A program made the position numbers and the translations under genes. This document shows, in pieces, positions 32,907-42,382 of a DNA stretch of 64,000 nt (the stretch's first letter is position 1; every line of letters begins with the position of its first letter). Origin of the DNA: [Mycobacterium] nativiensis (GTDB taxonomy: Bacteria > Actinomycetota > Actinomycetes > Mycobacteriales > Mycobacteriaceae); assembly GCF_020172685.1 (NCBI RefSeq), contig NZ_CP083986.1, positions 3,090,333 to 3,154,332 of the forward strand, in the 5' to 3' direction. The notes beneath the pieces are model-generated. The model did not search any database. It saw only the letters and a list, made by a program, of their open reading frames with translations, and was not told the DNA's origin.

Positions 32907-35157
32907 CGGCAGGCTCAGCGGACGCCTGGGCCGAGCCCGCCGAATCGGCAGCGTCGTCCACGGGCACCAGCGAGATCTTGCCGCGGTTGTCGATGTCGGC
33001 GATCTCCACCCGAAGCTTGTCGCCGACCTTGACGACGTCCTCGACCTTGGCGACGCGCTTGCCCTTACCGAGCTTGGAGATGTGCACCAGCCCGTCCCGG
33101 CCCGGCAGCAGCGACACGAACGCGCCGAAGTCGGTGGTCTTGACCACGGTGCCCAGGAACCGCTCGCCGACCTTGGGCAGCTGCGGGTTGGCGATCGCGT
33201 TGATCTTGTCGATCGCGGCCTGCGCCGACGGTCCGTCGGTGGCGCCGACGAACACGGTGCCGTCGTCCTCGATCGAGATCTGCGCGCCGGTCTCCTCGGT
33301 GATCGAGTTGATCATCTTGCCCTTGGGCCCGATCACCTCGCCGATCTTGTCCACCGGGACCTTGATGGTGGTGACCCGCGGCGCGTAGGGGCTCATCTCG
33401 TCGGGGCCGTCGATGGCCTCGGCCATCACCTCCAGGATCGTCAGACGCGCGTCCTTGGCCTGGGCAAGAGCACCTGCCAGGACCGTCGACGGAATGCCGT
33501 CGAGCTTGGTGTCCAGCTGCAGCGCGGTGACGAACTCCTTGGTGCCGGCGACCTTGAAGTCCATGTCGCCGAACGCGTCCTCGGCACCCAGGATGTCGGT
33601 GAGCGCGACGAACCGGCGCTCGGTCTTGCCGTCGACCTCGACGTCGTCGGAGACCAAGCCCATCGCGATGCCGGCCACCGGCGCCTTCAGCGGCACACCG
33701 GCGTTGAGCAACGCCAGCGTGGACGCACAGACCGACCCCATCGAGGTGGATCCGTTGGAGCTCAGGGCTTCCGACACCTGCCGGATGGCGTAGGGGAACT
33801 CCTCGACGCTGGGCAGCACCGGCATCAGCGCCCGCTCTGCCAGCGCGCCGTGGCCGATCTCGCGGCGCTTGGGCGAACCGACCCGGCCCGTCTCACCAGT
33901 GGAGTACGGCGGGAAGTTGTAGTGGTGCATGTAGCGCTTGGACTTCTCCGGGCCCAGCGAGTCGATCTGCTGCGCCATCTTCATCATGTCCAGCGTGGTC
34001 ACACCCATGATCTGGGTCTCGCCGCGCTCGAACAGCGCGCTGCCGTGCGCCCGGGGCACCACGGCGACCTCGGCGGACAGCGCGCGGATGTCGGTGATGC
34101 CGCGGCCGTCGATGCGGAAGTGGTCGGTCAGGATGCGCTGACGCACAAGCTTCTTGGTCAGGCTGCGGTAGGCCGCGCCGATCTCCTTCTCGCGGCCCTC
34201 GTAGGTCTCGGCCAGCCGCGCAGCGACCTCGGCCTTGATCTCCTCGGTGCGCTCGTCACGCTCAGCCTTGCCGGCGATGGTCAGCGCCTTGGACAGCTCG
34301 TCGGTCGCGATCGAGGCGACCGAGTAGTAGACGTCCTCGCCGTAGGCGGGGAACACCGGGTAGTCAGCGGTCGGCTTGGCGGCCGCTTCGGCCAGCTCCT
34401 GCTGGGCCTTGCACAGCGCGGCGATCGCCGGCTTGGCGGCCTCCAGGCCCTCGGCGACCACGGTTTCGGTCGGCGAGGTCGCACCGCCGGCGATGAGCTC
34501 GATGACGTTCTCGGTGGCCTCGGCCTCGACCATCATGATCGCGACGTCTGCGGACCCGTCCGCGGCTTCCACCGTCCGGCCGGCCACCACCATGTCGAAC
34601 ACGGCGCCTTCGAGCTGCTCCACGGTCGGGAACGCCACCCAGGTGCCGTCGATGAGCGCCACCCGCACGCCACCGACCGGGCCGGAGAACGGCAGGCCCG
34701 CCAGCTGGGTGGAAGCCGACGCGGCGTTGATCGCCAGCACGTCGTAGCACTCGTTGGGGTCCAGGCTCAGCACGGTCACGACGACCTGGATCTCGTTGCG
34801 CAGGCCGTCGACGAACGACGGGCGCAGCGGGCGGTCGATGAGCCGACAGGTCAGGATCGCGTCGGTCGACGGGCGACCCTCACGCCGGAAGAACGAGCCG
34901 GGGATACGCCCGGCGGCATACATCCGCTCCTCGACGTCGACGGTGAGCGGGAAGAAGTCGAAGTGCTCCTTGGGAGCCTTGCTGGCGGTGGTCGCCGACA
35001 GCAACATGGTCTCGTCTTCGAGGTAGGCGACGACGCTGCCGGCCGCCTGCTGGGCCAACCGGCCGGTCTCGAAGCGGATGGTGCGGGTACCGAAGCTGCC
35101 GTTGTCGATGACGGCTGTGGACTCGAATACGCCTTGTTCAATCTCAGTAACAGACAT
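32884..35157 (-). CDS. gpsI: polyribonucleotide nucleotidyltransferase (PNPase, GpsI)
   Basis: A 757-residue phosphorolytic 3'-5' exoribonuclease and degradosome component. Two RNase PH-like cores (about 15-150 and 330-560; [20 protein letters not shown] and [11 protein letters not shown]) are followed by a KH domain ([20 protein letters not shown] near 618) and an S1 domain ([20 protein letters not shown] near 680). The C-terminus is an Ala-rich tail. It follows rpsO after a 302-bp gap, where M. tuberculosis has lppU, which is missing here. It is followed by pepR, overlapping by 23 bp. Confidence 0.97.
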   Translation of the reverse strand: MSVTEIEQGVFESTAVIDNGSFGTRTIRFETGRLAQQAAGSVVAYLEDETMLLSATTASKAPKEHFDFFPLTVDVEERMYAAGRIPGSFFRREGRPSTDAILTCRLIDRPLRPSFVDGLRNEIQVVVTVLSLDPNECYDVLAINAASASTQLAGLPFSGPVGGVRVALIDGTWVAFPTVEQLEGAVFDMVVAGRTVEAADGSADVAIMMVEAEATENVIELIAGGATSPTETVVAEGLEAAKPAIAALCKAQQELAEAAAKPTADYPVFPAYGEDVYYSVASIATDELSKALTIAGKAERDERTEEIKAEVAARLAETYEGREKEIGAAYRSLTKKLVRQRILTDHFRIDGRGITDIRALSAEVAVVPRAHGSALFERGETQIMGVTTLDMMKMAQQIDSLGPEKSKRYMHHYNFPPYSTGETGRVGSPKRREIGHGALAERALMPVLPSVEEFPYAIRQVSEALSSNGSTSMGSVCASTLALLNAGVPLKAPVAGIAMGLVSDDVEVDGKTERRFVALTDILGAEDAFGDMDFKVAGTKEFVTALQLDTKLDGIPSTVLAGALAQAKDARLTILEVMAEAIDGPDEMSPYAPRVTTIKVPVDKIGEVIGPKGKMINSITEETGAQISIEDDGTVFVGATDGPSAQAAIDKINAIANPQLPKVGERFLGTVVKTTDFGAFVSLLPGRDGLVHISKLGKGKRVAKVEDVVKVGDKLRVEIADIDNRGKISLVPVDDAADSAGSAQASAEPADAAAAES

Positions 35158-35459
35158 GGACGCCCGTGCGGCCTTCCTGATTCGTTCTGCTGTTTTGCAA
35201 CGTCAGCTTGCAGACCAGCAAGAACTTGGATGCGGCTACGGTCGTCGATCGAAGCGGCCGGATCCGTGGCGAACTTCCAGACCCGGCTGCCACTACCGAA
35301 GACCGCCCGATTCAAGATCTCCGCTGGTGGGAAAGTGTCCCGTTGTGACGTGCCGGAGTGACGCGTGCGGACTGCACGGGCCACACCGATGTCCGGACCT
35401 TCACGGCCCGGAACGGCTTCACTCTACACGGCGGCGACTTGCGCCGACCCGGTTCGTCG
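35158..35459. other. gpsI leader / rpsO-gpsI intergenic
   Basis: No gene is supported in these 302 bp. On the leftward strand a TAGAGT -10-like hexamer (35421-35426) would give a leader of about 260 nt for gpsI. A hairpin (CTTGC/GCAAG, 35207-35222) lies about 50 nt before the start codon, and CGGCG/CGCCG (35432-35446) lies just after the rpsO stop and may help terminate it. PNPase mRNAs are commonly controlled through leader structure, so the long leader may matter. lppU, present here in M. tuberculosis, is absent. Confidence 0.5.
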
Positions 35460-35729
35460 TCAGCGACGCAGGCCCAGGCGCTCGATGAGCGAGCGGTAGC
35501 GCGCCACATCGACCTGGGTCAGGTACTTGAGCAGACGACGCCGGCGACCGACCAGCAGCAGCAGACCGCGGCGCGAGTGGTGGTCGTGCTTGTGCATCTT
35601 GAGGTGCTCGGTGAGGTCGACGATCCGCTTGGTGAGCAGTGCGATCTGCGCCTCCGGCGAGCCGGTGTCGGTCTCGTGCAGACCGTAGCTGGTCAGGATC
35701 TCTTTTTTCTGCTCGGCAGTCAGCGCCAC
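35460..35729 (-). CDS. rpsO: 30S ribosomal protein S15
   Basis: An 89-residue S15 of normal length. It begins [20 protein letters not shown] and contains the rRNA-binding region [20 protein letters not shown] with [18 protein letters not shown]. It binds 16S rRNA helices 20-22 in early 30S assembly. It precedes gpsI, as in most bacteria. Start ATG 35729. Confidence 0.98.
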   Translation of the reverse strand: MALTAEQKKEILTSYGLHETDTGSPEAQIALLTKRIVDLTEHLKMHKHDHHSRRGLLLLVGRRRRLLKYLTQVDVARYRSLIERLGLRR

Positions 35730-35857
35730 GACGAATCTCCATCAATCGGTCCCGCGAATGAAATGACGGTGGCCACCGCGGACTGCAGCGCACCGATCGG
35801 CGAGTCTAGCAGCGCGCCGGCGCCTGAGCCCAATCCAGGCCGGAGCGAGCCCGCGAG

Positions 35858-36865
35858 TCAGTCACCGGCCAGCAGGTGGCGGGTCTTGTCGACGTCGGTA
35901 TTCATCACCGCCACCAGATCCGCCACCGAATCGAACTTCTCCTGACTGCGGATTCGGCTGACGAAATCGACGGCGACCCGCTGCCCGTACAGATCGGCGG
36001 TTTCGTCGATCACGAACGCCTCCACGGTGCGGGCCCGCCCGGAGAACGTCGGGTTGGTGCCCACCGAGACCGCGGCCCGGCAGCGCTGACCGGCGACCAC
36101 GGTGCCGGGCACCTGGCCGTGCCCCAGAACGGTGAACCACGCGGCATACACCCCGTCGGCCGGGATGGCCGCGTACGCCGAAGGCGCCACGTTGGCGGTC
36201 GGGAAACCCAGGTCCCGCCCCCGGCCGTCGCCACGCACCACCAGGCCCTCGACCCGGTGCGGCCGGCCCAGCGCCTCGGCGGCCGCGGACACGTCGCCGG
36301 CATCCACGCAGGACCGGATGTAGGTGGAAGAGAAGGTGACCGCGGGGACCGCGTCCGAGTCGGGGCTTTCGGCCACCAACGACACCGATTCCACGCCGAA
36401 GCCGAACTGCTCACCCGCCCGGCGCAGCGTCTCGACGTTGCCCGCCGCCTTGCGGCCGAAGGTGAAGTTCTCCCCCACCACCACCTCCACCACGTGCAGG
36501 TGCTCGACCAGCAACTCATGGACGTAGCGGTCCGGGGTGAGCTTCATGAAGTCCGGGGTGAACGGAATGACCAGGAACACGTCCACGCCGGCCTGCTCGA
36601 CCAGCTCGGCGCGGCGCGCCAGCGTGGTGAGCTGCGCCGGGTGATTGCCCGGGTAGACGACTTCCATCGGATGCGGGTCGAAGGTCATCAGCACGGTCGG
36701 CACCCCGCGTGCCACGCCGATCTTCACCGCACGTGAGATCAGTTCGGCATGGCCGCGATGCACACCGTCGAACACCCCGATGGTGAGCACGCATCGGCCC
36801 CAGTCTGTGGGGATCTCATCCTGCCCCCGCCACCGTTGCATATCGGCAAGCCTAAACTGTCTCAT
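35858..36865 (-). CDS. ribF: bifunctional riboflavin kinase/FAD synthetase
   Basis: The 335-residue enzyme makes FMN and then FAD from riboflavin. The N-terminal adenylyltransferase has TIGVFDGVHRGHAELI at about residues 29-44 and TFDPHPMEV near 61, with FTFGRKAAG near 137 and the YIRS segment near 184. The C-terminal kinase has GRGRDLGFPTANV near residue 213. It diverges from the sirR gene with only a single base between their start codons, so both transcripts are probably leaderless or overlap. Confidence 0.95.
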   Translation of the reverse strand: MRQFRLADMQRWRGQDEIPTDWGRCVLTIGVFDGVHRGHAELISRAVKIGVARGVPTVLMTFDPHPMEVVYPGNHPAQLTTLARRAELVEQAGVDVFLVIPFTPDFMKLTPDRYVHELLVEHLHVVEVVVGENFTFGRKAAGNVETLRRAGEQFGFGVESVSLVAESPDSDAVPAVTFSSTYIRSCVDAGDVSAAAEALGRPHRVEGLVVRGDGRGRDLGFPTANVAPSAYAAIPADGVYAAWFTVLGHGQVPGTVVAGQRCRAAVSVGTNPTFSGRARTVEAFVIDETADLYGQRVAVDFVSRIRSQEKFDSVADLVAVMNTDVDKTRHLLAGD

Positions 36866-36866
36866 C

Positions 36867-37565
36867 GTGAGCCCTTGGGAGCAGTCGGATGGGCTGACTA
36901 CCGTCGCCCAGGACTATCTGAAAGTCATCTGGACCGCCCAGGAGTGGTCGCCCGACAAGGTCAGCACCAAGATGCTGGCGGAGAAGATCGGCGTGTCGGC
37001 CAGTACTGCCTCGGAGTCGATCCGCAAGCTGGCCGACGCAGGCCTGGTCGATCACGAGAAGTACGGCGCGGTGACCCTGACCGATGACGGTCGGCGGGCG
37101 GCGCTGGCGATGGTGCGCCGGCACCGGCTGATCGAGACGTTCCTGGTCTGCGAGCTGGGCTACAGCTGGGACGAGGTGCACGACGAGGCCGAGGTGCTCG
37201 AGCACGCGATGTCAGACCGGCTGATCGCGCGTATCGACGCCAAGCTGGGGTTTCCGCAGCGCGACCCGCACGGCGACCCGATCCCGGCACCCGACGGGCA
37301 GGTGCCGACTCCCCCGGCACGCCAGTTGTGGATGTGCGGGGACGGCGAATCGGGGACGGTGGCCCGCATCTCCGACGACGACCCGGAGATGCTGCGCTAC
37401 TTCGCCCAGGTGGGCATCAGCCTGGACGCCCGGGTGCGGGTGCTGACTCGCCGCGATTTCGCGGGGATCATCTCGGTGGCCCTGGAGTCACCCGACGCAT
37501 CTGACGGCGAGCAGGCCACCATCGACCTGGGCAGCCCTGCCGCCCAGGCGATCTGGGTGGTGTGA
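36867..37565 (+). CDS. sirR: DtxR/MntR-family metal-dependent regulator (SirR)
   Basis: A 232-residue protein like Rv2788. Its N-terminal winged helix (VAQDYLKVIWTAQEWSPDKV, then KMLAEKIGVSASTASESIRKLA) binds DNA; the metal-binding dimerisation part has RRHRLIETFLVCELGYSWDE and EVLEHAMSDRLIARID, with His/Glu/Cys ligands; the C-terminus is an SH3-like FeoA domain. The GTG start at 36867 directly follows the ribF start with 1 bp between. Homologues are manganese-responsive repressors of MntH-type uptake. A TAAACT -10-like element (36853-36858), 9 bp upstream of GTG, suggests a leaderless mRNA. Confidence 0.93.
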   Translation: MSPWEQSDGLTTVAQDYLKVIWTAQEWSPDKVSTKMLAEKIGVSASTASESIRKLADAGLVDHEKYGAVTLTDDGRRAALAMVRRHRLIETFLVCELGYSWDEVHDEAEVLEHAMSDRLIARIDAKLGFPQRDPHGDPIPAPDGQVPTPPARQLWMCGDGESGTVARISDDDPEMLRYFAQVGISLDARVRVLTRRDFAGIISVALESPDASDGEQATIDLGSPAAQAIWVV

Positions 37566-37574
37566 CCTACACCG

Positions 37575-38465
37575 TCACTTCAGATGGCCGGCGAGTTGGC
37601 CCTCGGCACCGAAAAGTTCACGCTGCCAGCGGGTCACCAGTTCGGCGGTGTCGATCTGGTCGGGGTGAAAGTCCCGCTTCTTGAACGGGCGCATGTCGGA
37701 GTAGAACCCCTGCCACATCGGGTTGCGCAGCATCTGAACCGTTTCCTTGAGGATGCGCAGCGGTTGGCGGCGGCCCTCGACATCATTGGTGGCGATCGAG
37801 CACCAGGTGAACAGCACCAGGATCGGAATGCCGCAGTTCTGCGCGAACCTCATCCAGCGGATGCGGGTCGATTCGGGTATGCCGACCGCACGGTAGACGT
37901 CGAATGCGACCGACTTGTGCTCCAGCTCTTCCAGCGCATGCCAGTTCAGCAGATTGCGGATCTCCGGGTCGTACATCATCGCCTGGACCGCAGGGCGTTT
38001 GAGGATGTTCTCCGCCCACACCGCGGTGAAATGCTCGGCGGCCACGGTGAAGCCGAGGAAGAAGTGCCGGAGCCGGGGCAGCCGATCCGGATCGGGGTAC
38101 TGCTTGTCGAGGAACTTCTCCATCCGCTCGGTGCTTTCCAGCAGGTACTCGAACCACGCGGTCGGGTATCCCATCGCGGTGAGTTGCTCGTTGAGCTCAC
38201 GGTGTTGTAAGCCGTGCGTCTTCTCCTGCCCGATGAAGCCGGCCACTCGCTTACGCAGGTCCGGGTCGTCGAGCTGATCTTTGTAGCGGCGCACCGAGCG
38301 GACGAAGATGTCCTCCCCCGGTGGGAAGATCGCCGACAGGATCGCCACCAGGTGGCTGAACACCATGCTGCCGTCGGCGAAATACTTGTCGCCCGGAGGC
38401 GCATCGTTGAACCCGAAGTTCATCCGCCGCACCGTCAGATCCACTACATCGCGAGAAGCAACCAT
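37575..38465 (-). CDS. PF10118-type 'metal-dependent hydrolase' (ferritin-like)
   Basis: A 296-residue paralogue of the protein at 27786-28694. It shows the same spaced acid/His pairs, GFIGQEKTHGLQHRELN (about 77-93), AAEHFTAVW (about 142) and HALEELEHKSVAFDVY (about 173), consistent with a di-metal, probably diiron, centre. C-terminal residues KRDFHPDQIDTAELVTRW match the family tail. It starts at ATG 38465 and converges with sirR across a 9-bp gap. Its promoter holds the AraC-type site at 38520-38537, 55 bp upstream of the start codon, so it should belong to the adjacent AraC regulon. The reaction is not known; the standard name 'hydrolase' is weakly supported. Confidence 0.8.
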   Translation of the reverse strand: MVASRDVVDLTVRRMNFGFNDAPPGDKYFADGSMVFSHLVAILSAIFPPGEDIFVRSVRRYKDQLDDPDLRKRVAGFIGQEKTHGLQHRELNEQLTAMGYPTAWFEYLLESTERMEKFLDKQYPDPDRLPRLRHFFLGFTVAAEHFTAVWAENILKRPAVQAMMYDPEIRNLLNWHALEELEHKSVAFDVYRAVGIPESTRIRWMRFAQNCGIPILVLFTWCSIATNDVEGRRQPLRILKETVQMLRNPMWQGFYSDMRPFKKRDFHPDQIDTAELVTRWQRELFGAEGQLAGHLK

Positions 38466-38519
38466 GAGGACCAGCCTGGCCGATGCGAATGCTCCGCGGA
38501 ATGCGCGAATCGGACAGCG

Positions 38520-38537
38520 ATTTGATCGATTCGGACA
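38520..38537 (-). promoter_or_regulatory. AraC-type operator, ferritin-like gene promoter
   Basis: Reads TGTCCGAA-TCGA-TCAAAT on the leftward strand. A second, imperfect copy of the first half (TGTCCGATTCG, 38506-38516) follows at a 21-bp period, giving the direct-repeat layout of AraC-family sites. It lies 55-72 bp upstream of the start at 38465. The same 14 fixed bases recur at 39583 and 44589. Confidence 0.7.
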
Positions 38538-38543
38538 ACCCGC

Positions 38544-39581
38544 TCAGGCTCTGACGCGGCGATGCCTGCTCGGCGGCGTCCCGGTCCAGCGGCTGAAGGC
38601 GCGGGTGAAGGCGGCGGTCTCGGAATAGCCGAGCTGGCGTGCCGTCTCCTCGACGGTGAGCCCGGACTCGAGCAGGGCCACCGCGAGCGTCACCCGAACC
38701 TCATCCACCAGGGCGCGGTAGCTGGTGCGTTCAGCCGCCAGACGCCGATGCAGGGTGCGCTCGGTGATGCAGAGCTCGTCGGCGATCTCGGCCATGGCCG
38801 GCAGTTGGCCGGGATCGCGGACCAGGCGGGAGCGCACCAGCGCGGCCATCCCGCGGCGCTGGCGGCGCGACTCAAACAACTCCTCACACTGCTGCGCGCA
38901 CGTCAGTGCGGTCGCGGCGTCGGCGGCCGGCATCGCCAGCGTCAGCACATTCGCCGGGATGGAAATCGCGCTGCGTGTCGCCGCCAAGTCGAACTCGACT
39001 GCCAGCCAGGGAAATTCCAGCCGATCAACCGGGAAGTCGATACCCGCAAGTTCCACTTTCAGCGCGATCGTGGAATCCAGCTGTCCGATCAGCAGCGGCG
39101 CGACATTGATCACGGCGAACATGTCACGTTCGAGCATGAACTCGCGCACGTCGGCGGGAACAGCGCTGTTGTCGAATACCAGGACCGCGCCATCGTCGGT
39201 GTCGCAGCGGGTCAGCCGGTGAAATGTCGATGACAGTGCCGCGTACCGGCAGGCGATGTTGACCGCGTCCCCCAGCGTCGGGCTCGCCAGCAACGCATAG
39301 CCGAGTATGCCCATGTTGGCGAAGTTGTACTGAACCCCGACGTCGCAGGCGAACTCGTGCGGATCGTCAACACGCGCAAGGATGTTACGGACGATTCCCA
39401 GCTCCTGGCCGGCTTGGACTTCGGTGGCACTGTCCTCGATGTCGGCCACACTGAGATTGGTCCCCGCCAGGCAGTCCGCGGTATCGATGCCGTGCAGCCG
39501 GGCCGCCGCCAGCAGATGCCGGCAAGTCGCCGCGGGCCGCGGAATATCCCAATCCGCCTGCGCGGCACCGCCGATCGACAT
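38544..39581 (-). CDS. AraC-family regulator (VirS/ArgR-like GadX type)
   Basis: A 345-residue regulator with an N-terminal Arabinose_bd-like DUF domain (about 20-210) and a C-terminal AraC helix-turn-helix (about 245-340): MAEIADELCITERTLHRRLA, then ESGLTVEETARQLGYSETAAFTRAFSRWTG. The architecture is that of VirS (Rv3082c), which regulates the mymA operon. Nearby is a P450-FMO-SDR operon, a mymA-like gene set. Three copies of TGTCCGAA-N4-TCAAAT lie around it; one begins 2 bp from its own start codon (39583-39600), consistent with autoregulation as well as activation of the flanking genes. Confidence 0.87.
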   Translation of the reverse strand: MSIGGAAQADWDIPRPAATCRHLLAAARLHGIDTADCLAGTNLSVADIEDSATEVQAGQELGIVRNILARVDDPHEFACDVGVQYNFANMGILGYALLASPTLGDAVNIACRYAALSSTFHRLTRCDTDDGAVLVFDNSAVPADVREFMLERDMFAVINVAPLLIGQLDSTIALKVELAGIDFPVDRLEFPWLAVEFDLAATRSAISIPANVLTLAMPAADAATALTCAQQCEELFESRRQRRGMAALVRSRLVRDPGQLPAMAEIADELCITERTLHRRLAAERTSYRALVDEVRVTLAVALLESGLTVEETARQLGYSETAAFTRAFSRWTGTPPSRHRRVRA

Positions 39582-39582
39582 G

Positions 39583-39600
39583 TGTCCGAATATATCAAAT
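39583..39600 (+). promoter_or_regulatory. AraC-type operator between araC and the SRPBCC gene
   Basis: TGTCCGAA-TATA-TCAAAT on the rightward strand, ending 37 bp before the SRPBCC start at 39638 and beginning 2 bp from the AraC start codon. A TACGAT -10-like element at 39626-39631 fits a leaderless SRPBCC mRNA with the site just upstream of the -35 region, as for an activator. Confidence 0.7.
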
Positions 39601-39637
39601 TTGTATCGGGTAGCCCCTACCGCACTACGATTTGCCG

Positions 39638-40069
39638 ATGGCCAAACTTGAGTTGTCCAGTGAGCTGTCGCTGCCTCCCGCCGAAGCCTGGTCCCACGCA
39701 TCGAATCTGACCGAGTTGGGCGACTGGCTGTCCCTGCATCAGGGATGGCGTTGTGAGATCCCGGCCGAACTCGAGGCGGGGATGACCCTGGTCGGGGTGG
39801 CGGGAGCCAAGGGGATGCGCAACCGCGTCACCTGGACGGTCCGCAAGGTCGACCCACCGGCGCTGCTGGAGCTCACCGGTGACGGAGTGGGCGGTACCAA
39901 ATACGGTCTGTCACTGGCGATCGCGCCCGCCGGTGCCGGATCCCGCTTCACACTGCGGCTCGACATGGGTGGTCGGGCACTGTTCGGGCCGATCGGGGCG
40001 GCCGCCGCCCGCACGGTCAAGGGCGACATCGAGGCATCGATCAAGCGATTCGAGACGCTGTACACCTGA
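39638..40069 (+). CDS. SRPBCC-family protein (Rv0910-type)
   Basis: A 143-residue START/Bet v1-like protein: MAKLELSSELSLPPAEAWSH at the start, WTVRKVDPPALLELTGDGVG in the middle, and KGDIEASIKRFETLYT at the end. Its family is often labelled Rv0910-like toxin, but the Rv0909-type antitoxin gene is not present here, so a toxin role is doubtful; lipid or polyketide-like ligand binding is equally likely. The first ORF codon is TTG at 39632; ATG 39638 is preferred. It diverges from the AraC gene, whose shared operator suggests co-regulation. It converges on the next SDR gene across a 4-bp gap. Confidence 0.8.
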   Translation: MAKLELSSELSLPPAEAWSHASNLTELGDWLSLHQGWRCEIPAELEAGMTLVGVAGAKGMRNRVTWTVRKVDPPALLELTGDGVGGTKYGLSLAIAPAGAGSRFTLRLDMGGRALFGPIGAAAARTVKGDIEASIKRFETLYT

Positions 40070-40073
40070 ACCA

Positions 40074-40910
40074 TCAGTCGGCCCCCGCCCGGGCGTGGTA
40101 GGCGTCCCGGGTGGCTTGGTCGACGGCGAGGTATACCTGTTCAGTCTGGGTGATTTTCGACAGGAACCGCCGCGGACGTTCCGGCATCGCCTGGGCGGCC
40201 TGCAACACGAGTCGCAGGCGGCGCGGCGCGTAGGTCATGGCACGCTGTGTTCGCGCGGCGGCGATGACGGCCGCCGCAATGTCAGAGGGCTCAACCGAGA
40301 CGAAGTTCTCGATCGTGCCCGGCAGCTGTACCCCGGCGGACAGGTCGGTGTGCACGATGCCCGGCAGGATGGCCGAAACCGTTATCCCGTGCGGCCGCAG
40401 TTCCTCTCGCAGCGCAGCCGTCAGGCCGACCACACCGAACTTGGTGGCACAGTAGGTGGCCACACCCGGGAAACCGGCTACCCCGGCCATCGACGCGATG
40501 TTGATGATCGTTCCACCACCACGCCCGGCGAAGCGGGTCGCGGCCAGCTTGCAACCCAGGATCACCCCGCGCAGGTTGATGGCGATCATCTTGTCCTCGG
40601 TCGTCGGCGACTCGGCCAGAAACTCCCCGGTCAGCATGACGCCGGCGTTGTTCACCAGGACGTCCAGCGGTCCGAGAATCCGTTCGGCGTCGTCGAGGAA
40701 GGCCGCGAACGATACCGGCGACGTGACATCTAACGGCAGCGCCACCATGTCGGCATCGATGGCGGCGACCGCTTGCCTCGCCAGATCGACATCGAGGTCG
40801 CCCACCGCCACCTTCGCTCCCGCTGCAGCCAACGCCTTGGCGGTGGCCAATCCGATGCCACGTGCGCCGCCGGTGATCGCGACGACCCGCCCGGTCAGGG
40901 ACAGCTTCAT
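40074..40910 (-). CDS. SDR-family oxidoreductase (last gene of P450-FMO operon)
   Basis: A 278-residue classical SDR: ITGGARGIGLATAKALAAAG at 12-31, NNAGVM near 87, and IASMAG/YCATK catalytic set near 139-155. The C-terminus (LQAAQAMPERPRRFLSKITQ) fits the cap of SDRs linked to FMO enzymes. Start ATG 40910 overlaps the FMO stop by 4 bp (ATGA). It probably oxidises or reduces an alcohol/ketone formed by the P450 and FMO. Substrate unknown. Confidence 0.85.
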   Translation of the reverse strand: MKLSLTGRVVAITGGARGIGLATAKALAAAGAKVAVGDLDVDLARQAVAAIDADMVALPLDVTSPVSFAAFLDDAERILGPLDVLVNNAGVMLTGEFLAESPTTEDKMIAINLRGVILGCKLAATRFAGRGGGTIINIASMAGVAGFPGVATYCATKFGVVGLTAALREELRPHGITVSAILPGIVHTDLSAGVQLPGTIENFVSVEPSDIAAAVIAAARTQRAMTYAPRRLRLVLQAAQAMPERPRRFLSKITQTEQVYLAVDQATRDAYHARAGAD

Positions 40911-42382
40911 GGTGCCCGTGTTCCTTCCAGTTCTGTGCACAGTTCGTAGTCGCGCGGGCTCGGGTCCTGCGCGAGCCGCCGCAGATAGGCGTTCGGTGTC
41001 CACGGCCACAGTTCAGGCGTGCCGTCGGCGCCCAGATACCAGCTGGTGCACCCGGTCGCCCAGACGGTCCCCGGCATGGCGGCACGCATGCCGGCATTGA
41101 ACTCGTCGGTGGCTTGCCGGGTAGGGGCGACGGTGTCGAATTCCCGTTCGCGCCAACGTTGGATCCAGCGCAGGATGTGTCCGGCCTGGGCTTCGGCGAT
41201 CGCCGTCAACGAGTAGTTCCCGACCGGGCTGTGCGGCCCCATCAACATGAAGAAGTTCGGGAAGCCGGGAAGCCCCACCCCCAGATGGGCGTGAGGCCCG
41301 TCCGCCCACAACTGGTCGACGGTGCGCCCGTCCGGTCCGGCCACTGCCATCGGACGCATGAACGCATGGGCATCGAAACCGGTGGCCAGCACGATGACGT
41401 CGACTTCGTGCAGAGTGCCGTCGGCGGTGATGATGCCGCGCGGAGTGACGTGGTCGATCCCGGTGTCGACCAGGTGTACGTTCGGACGCTGCATGGCTCG
41501 GTAGAAGCCGGGCGAAATCACCAGCCGCCGGCACATCGGCTGATAGTCCGGGGTGAGGCTACGACGCAGTTCCGGATCCCGCACGGTGCGAAGGTTTGCC
41601 CGGCAGGCCGCGGCCAGCGCGGTGCGCCGCCAGCCCGGCTCGACAAGGGCGCGGGCGAAGAACTCGAATCCCCGGTGAAACCCGCGGTAGGCCATCATGT
41701 CCAGGGCCGGAAACCTGCGGTGCAATGACGCGGTCCAGCTCCGGTAACCCGGGTTGGGCAGCGGCAGCACCCACTGCGCACTGCGCTGATAGAGCTCCAG
41801 ACGGCTGACCGAGTCGGCCAGCCCACAGACCAGCTGTACACCGGTGGACCCAGTGCCTATCACCGCGACACGCTTTCCGGTCACATCCACGCAGTGGTCC
41901 CAGCGCGCCGAGTGCATGGCCTGACCGTCGAAGTCGGCGAGCCCTTCGATGTCCGGCATCCGCGGCTCGCGCAGCACCCCGGCCGCCGAGATCAGAAAGT
42001 CGTGCGACGCCGTCTCTCGTGCGCCGGTGGTGAGGCGCCAGCGGGACGCACCGAAGCTGGCATCCACGATCTCGACGCCGAACCGGATCAAGTCCCGAAG
42101 CCCGTACCGATCCGTGGCCCGGCTGAAGTAGTCGAGAATCTCGGCCCCCGGGGAGAACAGCTTCGTCCAGTCGGGGTTGGTGGCGAAGGTGTACTGGTAG
42201 AACCGCGACGGCACGTCGCAGGCCAGCCCGGGATAGGTGTTGTCGCGCCAGGTTCCGCCGACCTCGTGCGACTTCTCGTAGATGGTGACGTCGGTTATCC
42301 CGGCGGCACGCAGCATGATGGCCTGGCACAGTCCCGACATGCCGGCACCGATGATCCCGACCGAAGGCTGGCGAAGGGTCAT
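40907..42382 (-). CDS. flavin-containing / Baeyer-Villiger-type monooxygenase
   Basis: The 491-residue FAD enzyme starts with VGIIGAGMSGLCQAIMLRAA (residues 8-27; FAD GxGxxG) and has the second Rossmann motif VIGTGSTGVQLVCGL near residue 174 for NADPH. MHSARWDHC near 156 resembles the Baeyer-Villiger fingerprint region, though not perfectly. Length and position beside SDR genes recall MymA (Rv3083). It overlaps the neighbours on both sides by ATGA, so it is fully embedded in the operon. It likely oxygenates a ketone or lipid derived from the P450 step; the substrate is not evident. Confidence 0.87.
   Translation of the reverse strand: MTLRQPSVGIIGAGMSGLCQAIMLRAAGITDVTIYEKSHEVGGTWRDNTYPGLACDVPSRFYQYTFATNPDWTKLFSPGAEILDYFSRATDRYGLRDLIRFGVEIVDASFGASRWRLTTGARETASHDFLISAAGVLREPRMPDIEGLADFDGQAMHSARWDHCVDVTGKRVAVIGTGSTGVQLVCGLADSVSRLELYQRSAQWVLPLPNPGYRSWTASLHRRFPALDMMAYRGFHRGFEFFARALVEPGWRRTALAAACRANLRTVRDPELRRSLTPDYQPMCRRLVISPGFYRAMQRPNVHLVDTGIDHVTPRGIITADGTLHEVDVIVLATGFDAHAFMRPMAVAGPDGRTVDQLWADGPHAHLGVGLPGFPNFFMLMGPHSPVGNYSLTAIAEAQAGHILRWIQRWREREFDTVAPTRQATDEFNAGMRAAMPGTVWATGCTSWYLGADGTPELWPWTPNAYLRRLAQDPSPRDYELCTELEGTRAP

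Noticed and set aside
32617..35361. 914-codon rightward ORF opposite gpsI
   Set aside because: It is the antisense of gpsI, rich in His/Asp/Arg/Gly as expected for a GC-rich shadow frame, and resembles no family.
39638..40069. SRPBCC gene as half of a toxin-antitoxin system
   Set aside because: No Rv0909-like antitoxin gene lies next to it; the neighbours are AraC and an SDR.
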